From: JBHIEE01 sp046760445
GTDB lineage: Bacteria; Acidobacteriota; Aminicenantia; JdFR-78
Direction of reading: 5' to 3'
Assembly: GCA_046760445.1 (NCBI GenBank)
Contig: JBHIEE010000044.1
Location: 1 to 21,008, forward strand
Length of the DNA stretch: 21,008 nt
Below, piece after piece: positions 7,145 through 14,716 of the stretch (the stretch's first letter is position 1; each line of letters starts with the position of its first letter). The notes under the pieces were generated by a model. That model made no database searches, was not told the DNA's origin, and saw nothing but the letters and a program-made list of their open reading frames with translations. The translations under genes and the position numbers were made by a program.

Positions 7145-8404
7145 TTAACTAAACTTAAACCCTTTCTCGGTAAAAAGCTTCAAGCAAGCATCTACCACCT
7201 TAGGATCATAAAGGACACCCCTATTCTGTGAGATTTCCTCTAATGCCTTATTTATGCCGAGAGCCGGTCTGTAAGGTCGGTGAGAGGAAATAGCCTCAAC
7301 AACATCAGTTACACCCAAGATTCTTGCTTCCAAGAGAATGCCTTCACCCGAAAGACCTGCAGGATATCCAGAACCATCCATCCTTTCATGATGTTGAAGC
7401 ACAATTTGGGCAACCGGCCATGGAAATTCTATTTTCTTCAATATATCGTAGCCGACTTGGGGGTGAGTTTTAATTATACTGAATTCAGCTTTCGTTATCC
7501 GACCGGGCTTGCTGAGAATCTCAGCAGGTACAAACATCTTACCGAGATCATGAATAACCCCGGCCATACGTATCCCATCAATCTGTTCCTTTAAAAGGCC
7601 CATCTCCTTCGCTATGGCACGAGCAAGATTAGCCACACGCCGTTGATGACCCGCTGTATAAGGATCCCTCTTCTCGACTGTCAAGGCCATAGTATTGACG
7701 ATTCCCCCTAAGGCTTTTCGCAACTTAGAGAGAGTTTGATGAAGTTCTTCCTCCGCCCGATTGCGCTCGGAGCGTGTGCCCAGCGCTACGATGCCATAAG
7801 CCAGGTCGTCTGCGAGTTCCATCAGCAGCTTTACTTCCCTCAAGTCAAAGGCATCTGGCTCCACCGCATAGATGTTCAGAGCGCCAAAGGTCCGACCCCC
7901 AGCGATTAGAGGAAGGGCGATCGACGATGCATAGCCGCGCTTGGTCGCTTCAGTGCGCCAGGGAGCGTATTTGGGATCAGTCAGCATGTTTTTGCAAATG
8001 GAAGGTTTGCCCGTCCGTATAGCTGTTCCAGTGGGACCGCGACCTCGTTCGGTATCAGCCCACGTGATGTTCACCGTCTCCAGATACCCTTCCTCGTATC
8101 CCACCTGGGCTACGGGACGAACAGTCTTCTTTTTGTCCTGCTCGGCGAAGCCGCCCCACGCTAGACGATACCCACCGACTTCTACAATGATTCGGCATAT
8201 CTCATGGAGTAAATCTGACTCCTCCGTGGCACGCACCAGTGCCTGGTTGCACTGGGTGAGCGTCTCGAACGCTCGCTTGACTTTGCGTGACGCCTCCTCC
8301 GCCCGCTTGCGCTTGGTTTCCGATGCTTTTAATTCAGCAATCCGCTGGCGCATTTCTACCAACTCATTTATAAGTTGCTCTTTTGTCTTATCTCCATCTT
8401 TCAT
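7145..8404 (-). CDS. GAF domain / HD-GYP signalling phosphodiesterase
   Basis: The protein has 419 residues and is probably cytoplasmic; no membrane segment is seen. A coiled coil (about 1-45) leads into a GAF domain (about 60-205, with ALPLIAGGRTFGALNIYA typical of its last strands), a linker helix (about 205-232) and an HD-GYP domain (about 235-415). The HD-GYP metal and signature residues are all present: H253, H285-D286 (VIHDLGK), H314, H338-H339, D343 and GSGYP at 344-348. Known HD-GYP proteins hydrolyse cyclic di-GMP (some act on cGAMP). The GAF domain would sense an unknown ligand. The start has AGAGG six bases upstream. The 5' half of the gene is clearly richer in G+C than the 3' half and than the surroundings. 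An E1 repeat lies about 130 bases upstream. Confidence 0.9.
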   Translation of the reverse strand: MKDGDKTKEQLINELVEMRQRIAELKASETKRKRAEEASRKVKRAFETLTQCNQALVRATEESDLLHEICRIIVEVGGYRLAWGGFAEQDKKKTVRPVAQVGYEEGYLETVNITWADTERGRGPTGTAIRTGKPSICKNMLTDPKYAPWRTEATKRGYASSIALPLIAGGRTFGALNIYAVEPDAFDLREVKLLMELADDLAYGIVALGTRSERNRAEEELHQTLSKLRKALGGIVNTMALTVEKRDPYTAGHQRRVANLARAIAKEMGLLKEQIDGIRMAGVIHDLGKMFVPAEILSKPGRITKAEFSIIKTHPQVGYDILKKIEFPWPVAQIVLQHHERMDGSGYPAGLSGEGILLEARILGVTDVVEAISSHRPYRPALGINKALEEISQNRGVLYDPKVVDACLKLFTEKGFKFS

Positions 8405-8533
8405 TTTGTGCCTCTAAAATAATGAATTTAGAGCCATAGTTTCCTGTCTGGCTATAACCTACGAATCCTTTGATATTTTCTCATAATTACTTTTTGTTTA
8501 TTCATTCCTGCCTCTAATTAATAAGCCTCCCCT

Positions 8534-8578
8534 TTATATATGTCCTTTTTTAAGTAAATTTTATTGGGTTTTTTTTAA
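8534..8578. repeat. E1 intergenic repeat, copy 5 (diverged)
   Basis: TTATATATGTCCTTTTTTAA followed by AAATTTTATTGGGTTTTTTT. It lies about 130 bases upstream of the HD-GYP gene. Confidence 0.45.
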
Positions 8579-8764
8579 AAAAAATCTCATTTTTTCCCTC
8601 ATTAATTTAGTCTTAGAAACAGGTAAAAACTTGAAAATTTTTTTAATTTTTTTAAATATCTGAAAAATTAATTCCGATAAGGAATTTAAGTCGCCATCTT
8701 AAGGGGAAAAGAGGAAGAATAATGAAAAATTGGCTAATAGTTTAAAGACAAGATAAAAACTTCG

Positions 8765-8796
8765 AAAAAGTGTAAACTGCTGTTTACAGCTTTTTG
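8765..8796. terminator. Bidirectional intrinsic terminator candidate
   Basis: TGTAAAC-TGCT-GTTTACA is a perfect 7-bp stem extended, past one bulged G, by AAAAAG/CTTTTT. It leaves a T-run on each strand. It would stop minus-strand readthrough from the methyltransferase gene before the HD-GYP gene. The rest of 8579-9020 shows no gene or clear element. Confidence 0.6.
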
Positions 8797-9023
8797 TAAT
8801 TAAGCCAATTTCTTATAAAGAAAATCACAGCTCTTCCACAGGATTTTTCACTGCTCTGTTTAAAAGAATTTCTACCCGTATTATTATCACTGACTTGCTG
8901 TAAAATAATCATTTTTTAATACACTGAAAATGGAAAGGTGTAAGGACAGCTTTGAATGAGAAAAAACCAAGGCTTCAATGTGAAACTTAACTAATCTCCT
9001 GCCCAAATAAGTAAAATTTATTG

Positions 9024-9105
9024 TAGAATAGACGGCTCTCTTGTGCTGGCTGGGGAGAGCTCTCGCTTTTTAGCCATCACCCCCCTTGCTAACAGCCTGC
9101 GTTTT
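9024..9105 (+). ncRNA. Candidate small RNA with pseudoknot potential (copy 3)
   Basis: A -10-like TAGAAT (9024-9029) precedes GCTCTC (9035-9040), which pairs perfectly with GAGAGC (9055-9060). GCTGGCTG (9045-9052) pairs with CAGCCTGC (9093-9100) with one mismatch. The loop keeps CCATCACCCCCCTTGCT, and GTTTTAATC follows. Relative to copies at 5029 and 18412, both helices carry changes while most pairing is kept, which supports an RNA structure. Confidence 0.5.
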
Positions 9106-9123
9106 AATCTCTTTAATTTCCTT

Positions 9124-9178
9124 CTATATAATAAGTCTGTTTTTCTCGAAATTTTATTGGGTTTTTTTAAAAACACAG
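9124..9178. repeat. E1 intergenic repeat, copy 6
   Basis: CTATATAATAAGTCTGTTTT continues into CTCGAAATTTTATTGGG and then a T/A-rich run. It is nearly identical to copy 4 at 7015. Confidence 0.6.
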
Positions 9179-9231
9179 GGTTTCGATGGGAAATTTCTCA
9201 CAAGCAATTTCGTAATCGGTGGACAAATTTT

Positions 9232-9313
9232 TAATTTTTAGTTGTAATTTTTCGTTTCCCTCGACCTGAGCTCGGGACGAAGGTTTCGCTTTTCGTTTTT
9301 AGTTTATTGCAAT
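9232..9313. repeat. E4 intergenic repeat, copy 1
   Basis: TTTTTAGTTGTAATTTTTCG, a GC-richer insert, then TTTTCGTTTTTAGTTTATTG. Parts recur at 11256-11335, 15898-15935 and 18255-18300. Confidence 0.5.
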
Positions 9314-9379
9314 TGTATTTGGGTTCACCTATCGTCTGAGTGGCTTTTGCCTTCAAGCAAGCGGCGGGTTTGCACACCA

Positions 9380-10009
9380 CTAGGATTTCTGAAAATTGAC
9401 AGTATACTTGAAAAATGTTCCATATTCATTAATCAATCTGAAACCATTTCCAGTACAAAGATTAACAACATTTCTTTTAAAACAATAATGTGGATCGGGC
9501 AAGAATTCGGTGATAGACAATACCCCATCTGGCTTTAAAACACGATAAATCTCTTTTACCGCTTTAGATTTATCAGGGATCTCTCCCAGTACTGTTACCA
9601 GAAAAACTACATCAAATTTATCATCTGGAAAAGGCAGTGAATTGGCATTAGCAATTTGGGTTTCTACATTGTTCAAATCGTATTGTTTAATTTTCCCTTC
9701 TATTTTTCTAATCATCTCAGACTGTATGTCAACGCAGTAGAGTTTGCCTTGTTCACCTAACCTCTTCGATGCCTCAACAGTAAAAAATCCTGTCCCTGCT
9801 CCCAATTCTAAAACTTGCATTTTCTCTTTTATACCAGACTGCTCAACTATCTTGGGAGGAGGCAGTAAAACTCTCCGCCACTTTCTATCCATAATCCAGG
9901 CTGCTTCAAATGGCATTGGAAAAGCAAACATCTTCGCCAATATTCGAAGGATTATCTGGAAACCTATAAAACCTCCCAATACTAATATAAGCCAAAAGTA
10001 CCATCTCAT
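9380..10009 (-). CDS. Membrane-anchored class I SAM-dependent methyltransferase
   Basis: The protein has 209 residues. An N-terminal membrane helix covers about residues 4-24. It is followed by PMPFEAAWIMDRKWRR and a Rossmann-type methyltransferase domain: motif I LELGAGTG at 67-74, acidic D94 after strand 2 (YCVDI), an ANSLPFPDDKFD motif, and RVLKPDG before the last helices. This is the UbiE/Methyltransf_11 type; the substrate is unknown, though an anchor suggests a lipid or membrane-bound acceptor. AGGAGG sits seven bases before the ATG. The gene begins 48 bases after the attC-like site at 10057-10118, the spacing expected of the next cassette in an integron. No convincing second attC follows its stop. 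Confidence 0.85.
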   Translation of the reverse strand: MRWYFWLILVLGGFIGFQIILRILAKMFAFPMPFEAAWIMDRKWRRVLLPPPKIVEQSGIKEKMQVLELGAGTGFFTVEASKRLGEQGKLYCVDIQSEMIRKIEGKIKQYDLNNVETQIANANSLPFPDDKFDVVFLVTVLGEIPDKSKAVKEIYRVLKPDGVLSITEFLPDPHYCFKRNVVNLCTGNGFRLINEYGTFFKYTVNFQKS

Positions 10010-10056
10010 AATCTCGCCTCCTTTTTTAATCTTTATAGAATGGTGCTGGCAATTTC

Positions 10057-10118
10057 ACTTAACGGACGCGGCGTTGCCGAAGCCCGAAGGGAGCAGCATC
10101 AGCAACGCCGAGTTATGC
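10057..10118 (-). other. attC-like recombination site (integron cassette end)
   Basis: Read on the minus strand, the site begins with GCATAAC (10118-10112) and ends with GTTAAGT (10063-10057). These correspond to the inverse core RYYYAAC (one mismatch) and the core GTTRRRY (exact). Inside is a perfect 9-bp inverted repeat, CGGCGTTGC/GCAACGCCG (10069-10077 and 10102-10110), around a GC-rich apical part. Total length is 62 bp, within the known attC range. It is much richer in G+C than its surroundings. The stop codon of the upstream gene lies inside the site, as is common in cassettes. No integrase gene is in the window. Confidence 0.6.
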
Positions 10119-10968
10119 GCTGTCCAAGTGGTTTATATGAGATTATTTCCACTTTAAATTTACCATATGTAAAATTCCCGTCAGGCAAATTCCACTCAGC
10201 TTCTTCTTCGGTTGGTATTTTTACACCATTAACTTCTTGATAATTTCTATAATAAGTTGTCCACTGCTCTTTGAAATATTCCCCATCAACTTCTCTGTAT
10301 CTATCATTTGTTACAAGTTTGATGATTTCTCCTTGGTCATTAAAAGTAAAAACAGCTGAGGCAGTATATCCGTGATCACTAATAACAGCCCTGGCTAAAT
10401 TAGAGTCAATTTCTATCCATTCAAGATAATTACTGGGAAGTAAGGCTGTTGGGAACCAAGGTGCTTCTGAAAGAAATCTGAGTAATGAAGAAACGTCCAG
10501 TTCTTTTCCTGTTACATCAACCACTGTTATAGCGGAAAATAATTTTATAAGCATACTCCTCTTACCTCGATAATACATATCTCTTGTTCCAACCCACATA
10601 AAAGGCGCAAGTTTTAATTTGGCCTGCCATACAAATGCAGGATTTTCTGTGGTAAAATATTGTTCTGCTTCGATAGGCTTCCAATCTTGATTCGCTTTCA
10701 TTCTAAATTCACCCGTTTGTTTTAATCTGACAAATCTGATATGTTCCTGTTCATCACTTAAGGAATATTTAAGATATCTTTGAACAAGTTCAGGTAATCC
10801 CTCAAGGTTATCATACGCAAATATTTTAGCTGGGGTTTCACTAACATCTTTTGTTAGCTCGTTTATTTCTTCTTCAACCTTTTTACTGAATGAATAGCCA
10901 CTAATTGCAATGAATACAACCATTGCTGCTAAAAATACTCCAAAAATTATCAATATTATTTTCAACAT
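10099..10968 (-). CDS. DUF6544-like membrane-anchored protein, probable gene cassette
   Basis: The protein has 289 residues. A membrane anchor at about residues 3-25 is followed by a coiled, acidic linker and a domain with the pattern LPELVQRYLKY, QTGEFRMK, W-x-P-I-x-A-x-Q-Y-F and FVWQAKLKLAPFMWVGTRDMYYRG. Later come RFLSEAPWFPTALLP and DRYREVDGEYF. From memory this pattern belongs to the DUF6544/DUF6920 group of uncharacterised bacterial proteins. No catalytic residues are established for it. The last codons (QRITRRC) are encoded by the attC-like site itself, so the C-terminus may have been set by recombination. AGAAGGAAG precedes the ATG. The upstream leader belongs to the E3 family at 11031-11185. 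Confidence 0.75.
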   Translation of the reverse strand: MLKIILIIFGVFLAAMVVFIAISGYSFSKKVEEEINELTKDVSETPAKIFAYDNLEGLPELVQRYLKYSLSDEQEHIRFVRLKQTGEFRMKANQDWKPIEAEQYFTTENPAFVWQAKLKLAPFMWVGTRDMYYRGKRSMLIKLFSAITVVDVTGKELDVSSLLRFLSEAPWFPTALLPSNYLEWIEIDSNLARAVISDHGYTASAVFTFNDQGEIIKLVTNDRYREVDGEYFKEQWTTYYRNYQEVNGVKIPTEEEAEWNLPDGNFTYGKFKVEIISYKPLGQRITRRC

Positions 10969-11030
10969 TTCTTTTTCTTCCTTCTTTCTAATTAGTTATT
11001 AAAGTATATGCTTCCCGCACTTGGATTGCG

Positions 11031-11185
11031 GTTAACCCGTTCATATACGAAATTCGTTTTATCCCATTTAAGCGGTATATCCAAATTTACCTTCCACAAA
11101 AAATTTTAATATATGTCTTGCTGAACTTAACATTTTTCCGTTTGATGGAATGGCAAGTAAAATTTCTTCAGTTGTCAATTATTTG
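11031..11185 (-). promoter_or_regulatory. E3 repeated promoter/leader block, copy 1
   Basis: On the minus strand, AATAATTGACAACTGAAGAA (-35 TTGACA at 11178-11173) is followed after 17 bases by a poor -10 (TGCCAT). The leader shares most of its length with 17120-17275, including GGGATAAAA and GTATATGAAC. It ends about 60 bases before the start of the DUF6544-like gene. Confidence 0.5.
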
Positions 11186-11255
11186 TAAGAACAGTTTTAA
11201 ATGAGGAAAAAAGTTTTATTTTCGTTTTTTCAAATTTTAAAAGGGCAAATCTTGA

Positions 11256-11335
11256 GTTTTTAGTTGTCCCGCCCTGATTTTGTGACGGTATCGGGATAAT
11301 TTTTTGTTTTTCGCTTTTCCTTTTTAGTTGAGTAA
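11256..11335. repeat. E4 intergenic repeat, copy 2
   Basis: TTTTTAGTTGTCCCG, then CGGGATAATTTTTTGTTTTTC and a further TTTTTAGTTG. CGGGATAATTTTT also occurs in copy 4 near 18259. It lies between the E3 block and the end of the next gene; no coding sequence is seen here. Confidence 0.45.
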
Positions 11336-11404
11336 GGTTTGCCAGGATTTTTAATCAAATCTTTAAGAGCGACCTTCAAAAAAATATATTACATCCATCA
11401 AATC

Positions 11405-12223
11405 TCACTCATCCAGTTTTTTCACTACCAAATAGAGCAACCCGTGATCCGAGTATTTCTTAATCCATTCAGCCTGATCGCTTTCGGACTCAAATGCAGG
11501 CCAACCGCGCACGTCAATGTCCGCGCCATCGAACTGCTCGATCTTCAGCTGTTCAGAGGCAACAACTTGGTCAAAATCGCCAGGTTTATATCTTGAGCCA
11601 GGTCCATTCCACCAAGTGTACGCCCTGTTCTTGGTTAGGCGGCGCATCTTTACTTTTTTGGCTCCCTTATCAAGCTTCTTCAACTCAAACTTTGGATCAA
11701 TATCCCTATCGAATGGGTAGCTCATTCCCATTGTGTTAAGATCACCGAGGAACATGAAATTTGCTTTTCCCTTTCCACCTGCTATCTTGTCCAAACGTTT
11801 TTTGAATTTGAACGCACGACGAAACTGGTCATCGCGAAGACCCAGGCCAAGGGGAAGCGAACTACTCTTGGTGTGCAAAAAGAGTATACTGTAGTTCACA
11901 CCCTCTAAACTAAGAGTTAAGAGTGCACCGGGGCGTAGAGCCTTGATGCCACTTTTGAATTCGACCTTCTGCGTGAAGAACGCGGTAAAGTTTCGCTTTA
12001 CCCCAACGAGCACCTCCTGAACCTGAGGTCCCTCAGTAATGTGGAACTGATAGCTGGGTATCTGGTCGACGAGATAATTAAAAACTTCTTTCCCTTCCAC
12101 TTCATACAAGGCGAAAATATCTGGAGCTTGATTCTTTAGAAACTCAATAACGCGCGCAGCCCGCTCTTTCTCTCCTTTGAAGTGCTCCACATTCCATGAT
12201 GCCAAACTAAATGCCTTTGCCAT
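11405..12223 (-). CDS. Endonuclease/exonuclease/phosphatase (EEP) family protein
   Basis: This 272-residue protein has no signal peptide. The EEP (DNase I-like) metal and catalytic set is intact: SWNVEHF with N11 near the start, LYEVEG with E41, LHTKS with H117, FLGDLNTMG with D161 and N163, GDFDQVV with D216/D218, and YSDHGLL with D259-H260. Members cleave phosphodiester bonds in nucleic acids, inositol phosphates or phospholipids. The substrate cannot be told from the sequence. The lack of an export signal suggests an intracellular target. Strong AAAGGAGG precedes the ATG. Paired GAAC/GTTC palindromes lie 37-62 bases upstream, and an E3-type promoter lies at about 12435-12463. Confidence 0.85.
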   Translation of the reverse strand: MAKAFSLASWNVEHFKGEKERAARVIEFLKNQAPDIFALYEVEGKEVFNYLVDQIPSYQFHITEGPQVQEVLVGVKRNFTAFFTQKVEFKSGIKALRPGALLTLSLEGVNYSILFLHTKSSSLPLGLGLRDDQFRRAFKFKKRLDKIAGGKGKANFMFLGDLNTMGMSYPFDRDIDPKFELKKLDKGAKKVKMRRLTKNRAYTWWNGPGSRYKPGDFDQVVASEQLKIEQFDGADIDVRGWPAFESESDQAEWIKKYSDHGLLYLVVKKLDE

Positions 12224-12259
12224 AATATCCTCCTTTTAGTTTTTTTGCCCTTTTTTGCC

Positions 12260-12285
12260 GAACTCGTTCATATCCGAACAAGTTC
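12260..12285. promoter_or_regulatory. Two adjacent GAAC-N2-GTTC palindromes, operator-like
   Basis: GAACTCGTTC (12260-12269) and GAACAAGTTC (12276-12285) are separated by ATATCC. The shared core AACnnGTTCATATnCGAA also occurs at about 11032 and 17122, each close upstream of a gene. A dimeric repressor could bind here, but no regulator is identified. Confidence 0.4.
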
Positions 12286-12434
12286 TAATAAACATTCCAT
12301 TGGTTGAACTAAAATTCATTTTCACCTCCAAAAGATAATTTAATGCCTATCTCCAGAAAAGTTCACATAAAGTTGTTAAGGGTTTGCCAAAAATTTGTTA
12401 AGATTCTTGCCCCTTTTGCTATTAGTCCTCTTAA

Positions 12435-12468
12435 AAGATATGTAAAATTTCTTCAGTTGTCAATTATT
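12435..12468 (-). promoter_or_regulatory. E3-type promoter for the EEP gene
   Basis: TTGACA (12463-12458) is followed after 17 bases by TATCTT (12440-12435) on the minus strand. The flanking AATTGACAACTGAAGAAATT is identical to the block at 11160-11180. The transcript would start near 12428, giving a leader of about 200 bases. Confidence 0.6.
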
Positions 12469-12602
12469 TTGGTTAGAATATAGTTATTTTTAAAATCCTG
12501 TGAGGACAATATGTGGACAAAATTAACTGGTTTTGGCTGAAATTATGGTAAAGCGGTTGGAAAGCAAAAATAAGGAAAAGCTTTGCTGGTATTGGTTTTT
12601 TC

Positions 12603-12650
12603 TGGCGGGGTCGACGAGACTCGAACTCACAATCTTCGGTCTTCTACGAC
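12603..12650 (-). pseudogene. 3' fragment of a tRNA gene
   Basis: On the minus strand the segment ends in a T-arm GTGAG-TTCGAGT-CTCGT, then CGACCCC, G and an encoded CCA at 12605-12603. Upstream, ACCGAAGATT resembles the 3' side of an anticodon stem and variable loop. No D-arm or 5' acceptor strand follows, so it is not a complete tRNA and the isotype is unclear. Such 3' fragments are typical remains of integration into tRNA genes. It lies 25 bases after the stop of the caspase-like gene. Confidence 0.65.
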
Positions 12651-12674
12651 TTGCCTCCAATATGCGAATTTGAG

Positions 12675-14609
12675 TTAGCGCTTTTTGCTCTCCACCAATG
12701 TAAACCTTGCAACACTACCTCCATAACCGCACAATTCTCCCTTCACTTCATCGATTTCTTTCGTCGGAGCTCTTTTCCATACGAAAGCTTTTCTACAAAA
12801 AGGTTTACCTGCCAGGCTATTAATGTCTCTGTCAGTGCATTGATAGAGTTGATTGACTAAACCCATTAGATCTTCTTTCCCAGAAGATTTTCTTTGCCGC
12901 CATGCATATTCTCGTACTGCCATAAGCATGAGTCTTTGAGCAGGAGTGAAGACTTTCTCGTACTCACCCTTGCCCTGTCGATAGACTGCTAGGAGATTTG
13001 GATCCCATCTTTTTCCATAAATTTTTAACTTCTTTGCATATTCTTTCACTTCTAAAAGATAGTTTTTAGCGAAGTCCATAGCTTCGCGAGCTGTTCGCGT
13101 TTTAAGGACTATGCATTTCCAAAAGGGTCCATTGACATCTCCTCCAAGCTCCATATCTATCTCGTCTATCCACCCCACGAAGGCTCGCGGATTAAGGGCT
13201 TTCCGGAGACGGTCAGTTTTAGCAGAATCACACCCATTAATGAATACCAAGCTAGATGAGAAGTCTCCCTTGGTTTGTTCAAAAAATCCTGATCTTATCG
13301 CAATAAATGGTACATCGTCATTAATGAATCCTATTATAATATATCCTTGTAATTTCTTAGCGAGTTCTTTCCCTAGGATTTTTTTAAGATAATTGTTGAG
13401 ATATTCTTCTCGCTGCTTATGGGTACCGCTTTGTCCAACCGGGACTTGATGTCCGGTGCTTATTATAAAATCACCGTCGGGCAAGACTCCTCCGTGGCTA
13501 TTAAAGTAAACCACTCCCCACGATTTATTGAAAAGCTCATAAAGCCTATTGACTGTGACCATAGTATCTATATAAGGTCCAGCCACTTGATACCCAATTC
13601 TTTCAAGTGGTTCAGATATATTTGTGAGATCTTCCCCTTTATCACGAAAGGTCATGTATTTTAACCTTCCATCACCTGGGATAAGCACCGGCAAAGTATG
13701 AAAAGCAGAGATGATCAGAGCGAACTTGTATTTTGGGGCATCTCCCTTAGAGATGGGTTCAGGTTCATACATAAGCCAACGCTTAAACCTACTTCTCAAG
13801 ATAGCTTCCCGATTTACAGATGGTGGACCCGACAGCAGAACAGGAACCAAGAATGAGGTCGTCCTAGAAGAATTGAAAAAGCTAAAGTGTTCTTCTTCCG
13901 ATGATAGTAGCAACTTTTTAGACGATGATGCAGGGGAAAGCGGACCCACTGATAGAAAGAACTCTTGGTATCCCGACTTGTAAGTGATAAGCAGGGATCT
14001 CCCCGGAGCGATCTCCACACTGTCGACAGAGGGGTTTTGAGCCAAATTATTCGCCATTACTTGAAGTGCTTCCAGGCGTGACTTACCCTTCATGATGGTT
14101 TCACGGAATTTACCAATGCTTTCCTGAACAACATTAGGATGGATATCGATTTTCTCCCACGTGGAGGTTCCCTCTCCTTCTTCAATAACCATAATCGGGA
14201 GAATTAACTGTTTGCCATCAAAGCGGAAAGAGGCTTTTTTAGCTGACCTTTGTAGCCCAGGAAGATCCAGGGTAATCATATCTTGTTCAATTGAGAAATG
14301 ACCTATGTCTGTTATGGAGGGCGTCCCTGGTTTTGTCGCTACTACTGAGACAATATTAGGAGAGATGAATTTTAGAAGAATCTGCGCTCCTTTGGCTGGA
14401 ACATAGCCGCTTGATTCCTTTACAAACACATAGGTTCCATATAATGTCATCTGCGAGCTCTTTTGTATACGCCCTAGAGTTCGGAGAGAAAGGATGTGTA
14501 TTGTGAGACCTGCCAGGAGAGTACATATTCCTACCAAGACGATAAGAGATAGGAATTTTATTTTATGGCTGGCAATGATTTTTTCCTTTTTTTGTTTGAT
14601 TTTTGTCAA
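12675..14609 (-). CDS. Membrane-anchored clan CD (caspase-like) cysteine peptidase
   Basis: The protein has 644 residues. A basic N-terminus and a single membrane helix (about 18-42) would place the rest outside the membrane. A beta-rich domain (about 50-160) precedes a peptidase region at about 290-510. There, VVYFNSHGG supplies the putative catalytic H372, and SLVFINGCDSAKTD supplies C460. Both follow hydrophobic strands as in caspases, gingipains and CHAT proteases. RAFVGWIDEID continues the fold. No processing site or partner is evident. The start is TTG preceded by GAGAAGAAGAAAAG. It is the only start that keeps the membrane helix, but support is modest. The tRNA fragment lies directly downstream. 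Substrate unknown. Confidence 0.75.
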   Translation of the reverse strand: MTKIKQKKEKIIASHKIKFLSLIVLVGICTLLAGLTIHILSLRTLGRIQKSSQMTLYGTYVFVKESSGYVPAKGAQILLKFISPNIVSVVATKPGTPSITDIGHFSIEQDMITLDLPGLQRSAKKASFRFDGKQLILPIMVIEEGEGTSTWEKIDIHPNVVQESIGKFRETIMKGKSRLEALQVMANNLAQNPSVDSVEIAPGRSLLITYKSGYQEFFLSVGPLSPASSSKKLLLSSEEEHFSFFNSSRTTSFLVPVLLSGPPSVNREAILRSRFKRWLMYEPEPISKGDAPKYKFALIISAFHTLPVLIPGDGRLKYMTFRDKGEDLTNISEPLERIGYQVAGPYIDTMVTVNRLYELFNKSWGVVYFNSHGGVLPDGDFIISTGHQVPVGQSGTHKQREEYLNNYLKKILGKELAKKLQGYIIIGFINDDVPFIAIRSGFFEQTKGDFSSSLVFINGCDSAKTDRLRKALNPRAFVGWIDEIDMELGGDVNGPFWKCIVLKTRTAREAMDFAKNYLLEVKEYAKKLKIYGKRWDPNLLAVYRQGKGEYEKVFTPAQRLMLMAVREYAWRQRKSSGKEDLMGLVNQLYQCTDRDINSLAGKPFCRKAFVWKRAPTKEIDEVKGELCGYGGSVARFTLVESKKR

Positions 14610-14716
14610 CTTTTCTTCTTCTCGCTTATATCATAGGAAAAATTTATAGTCAATTGAGTTGGCTTTTAGATAGTCTATATTCTTCTTTAAAATTGTAGAA
14701 GTTAGCTATCTCTTAT

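Noticed and set aside
7941..8417. 158-residue plus-strand frame opposite the HD-GYP gene
   Set aside because: It is antisense to a clear GAF domain; the open frame follows from the higher G+C of that half.
9310..9385. Second attC-like site after the methyltransferase gene
   Set aside because: There is a GC-richer patch with short inverted repeats, but no RYYYAAC/GTTRRRY pair in the right places.
12603..12650. Complete tRNA gene
   Set aside because: No D-arm, 5' acceptor strand or clean anticodon loop can be placed.
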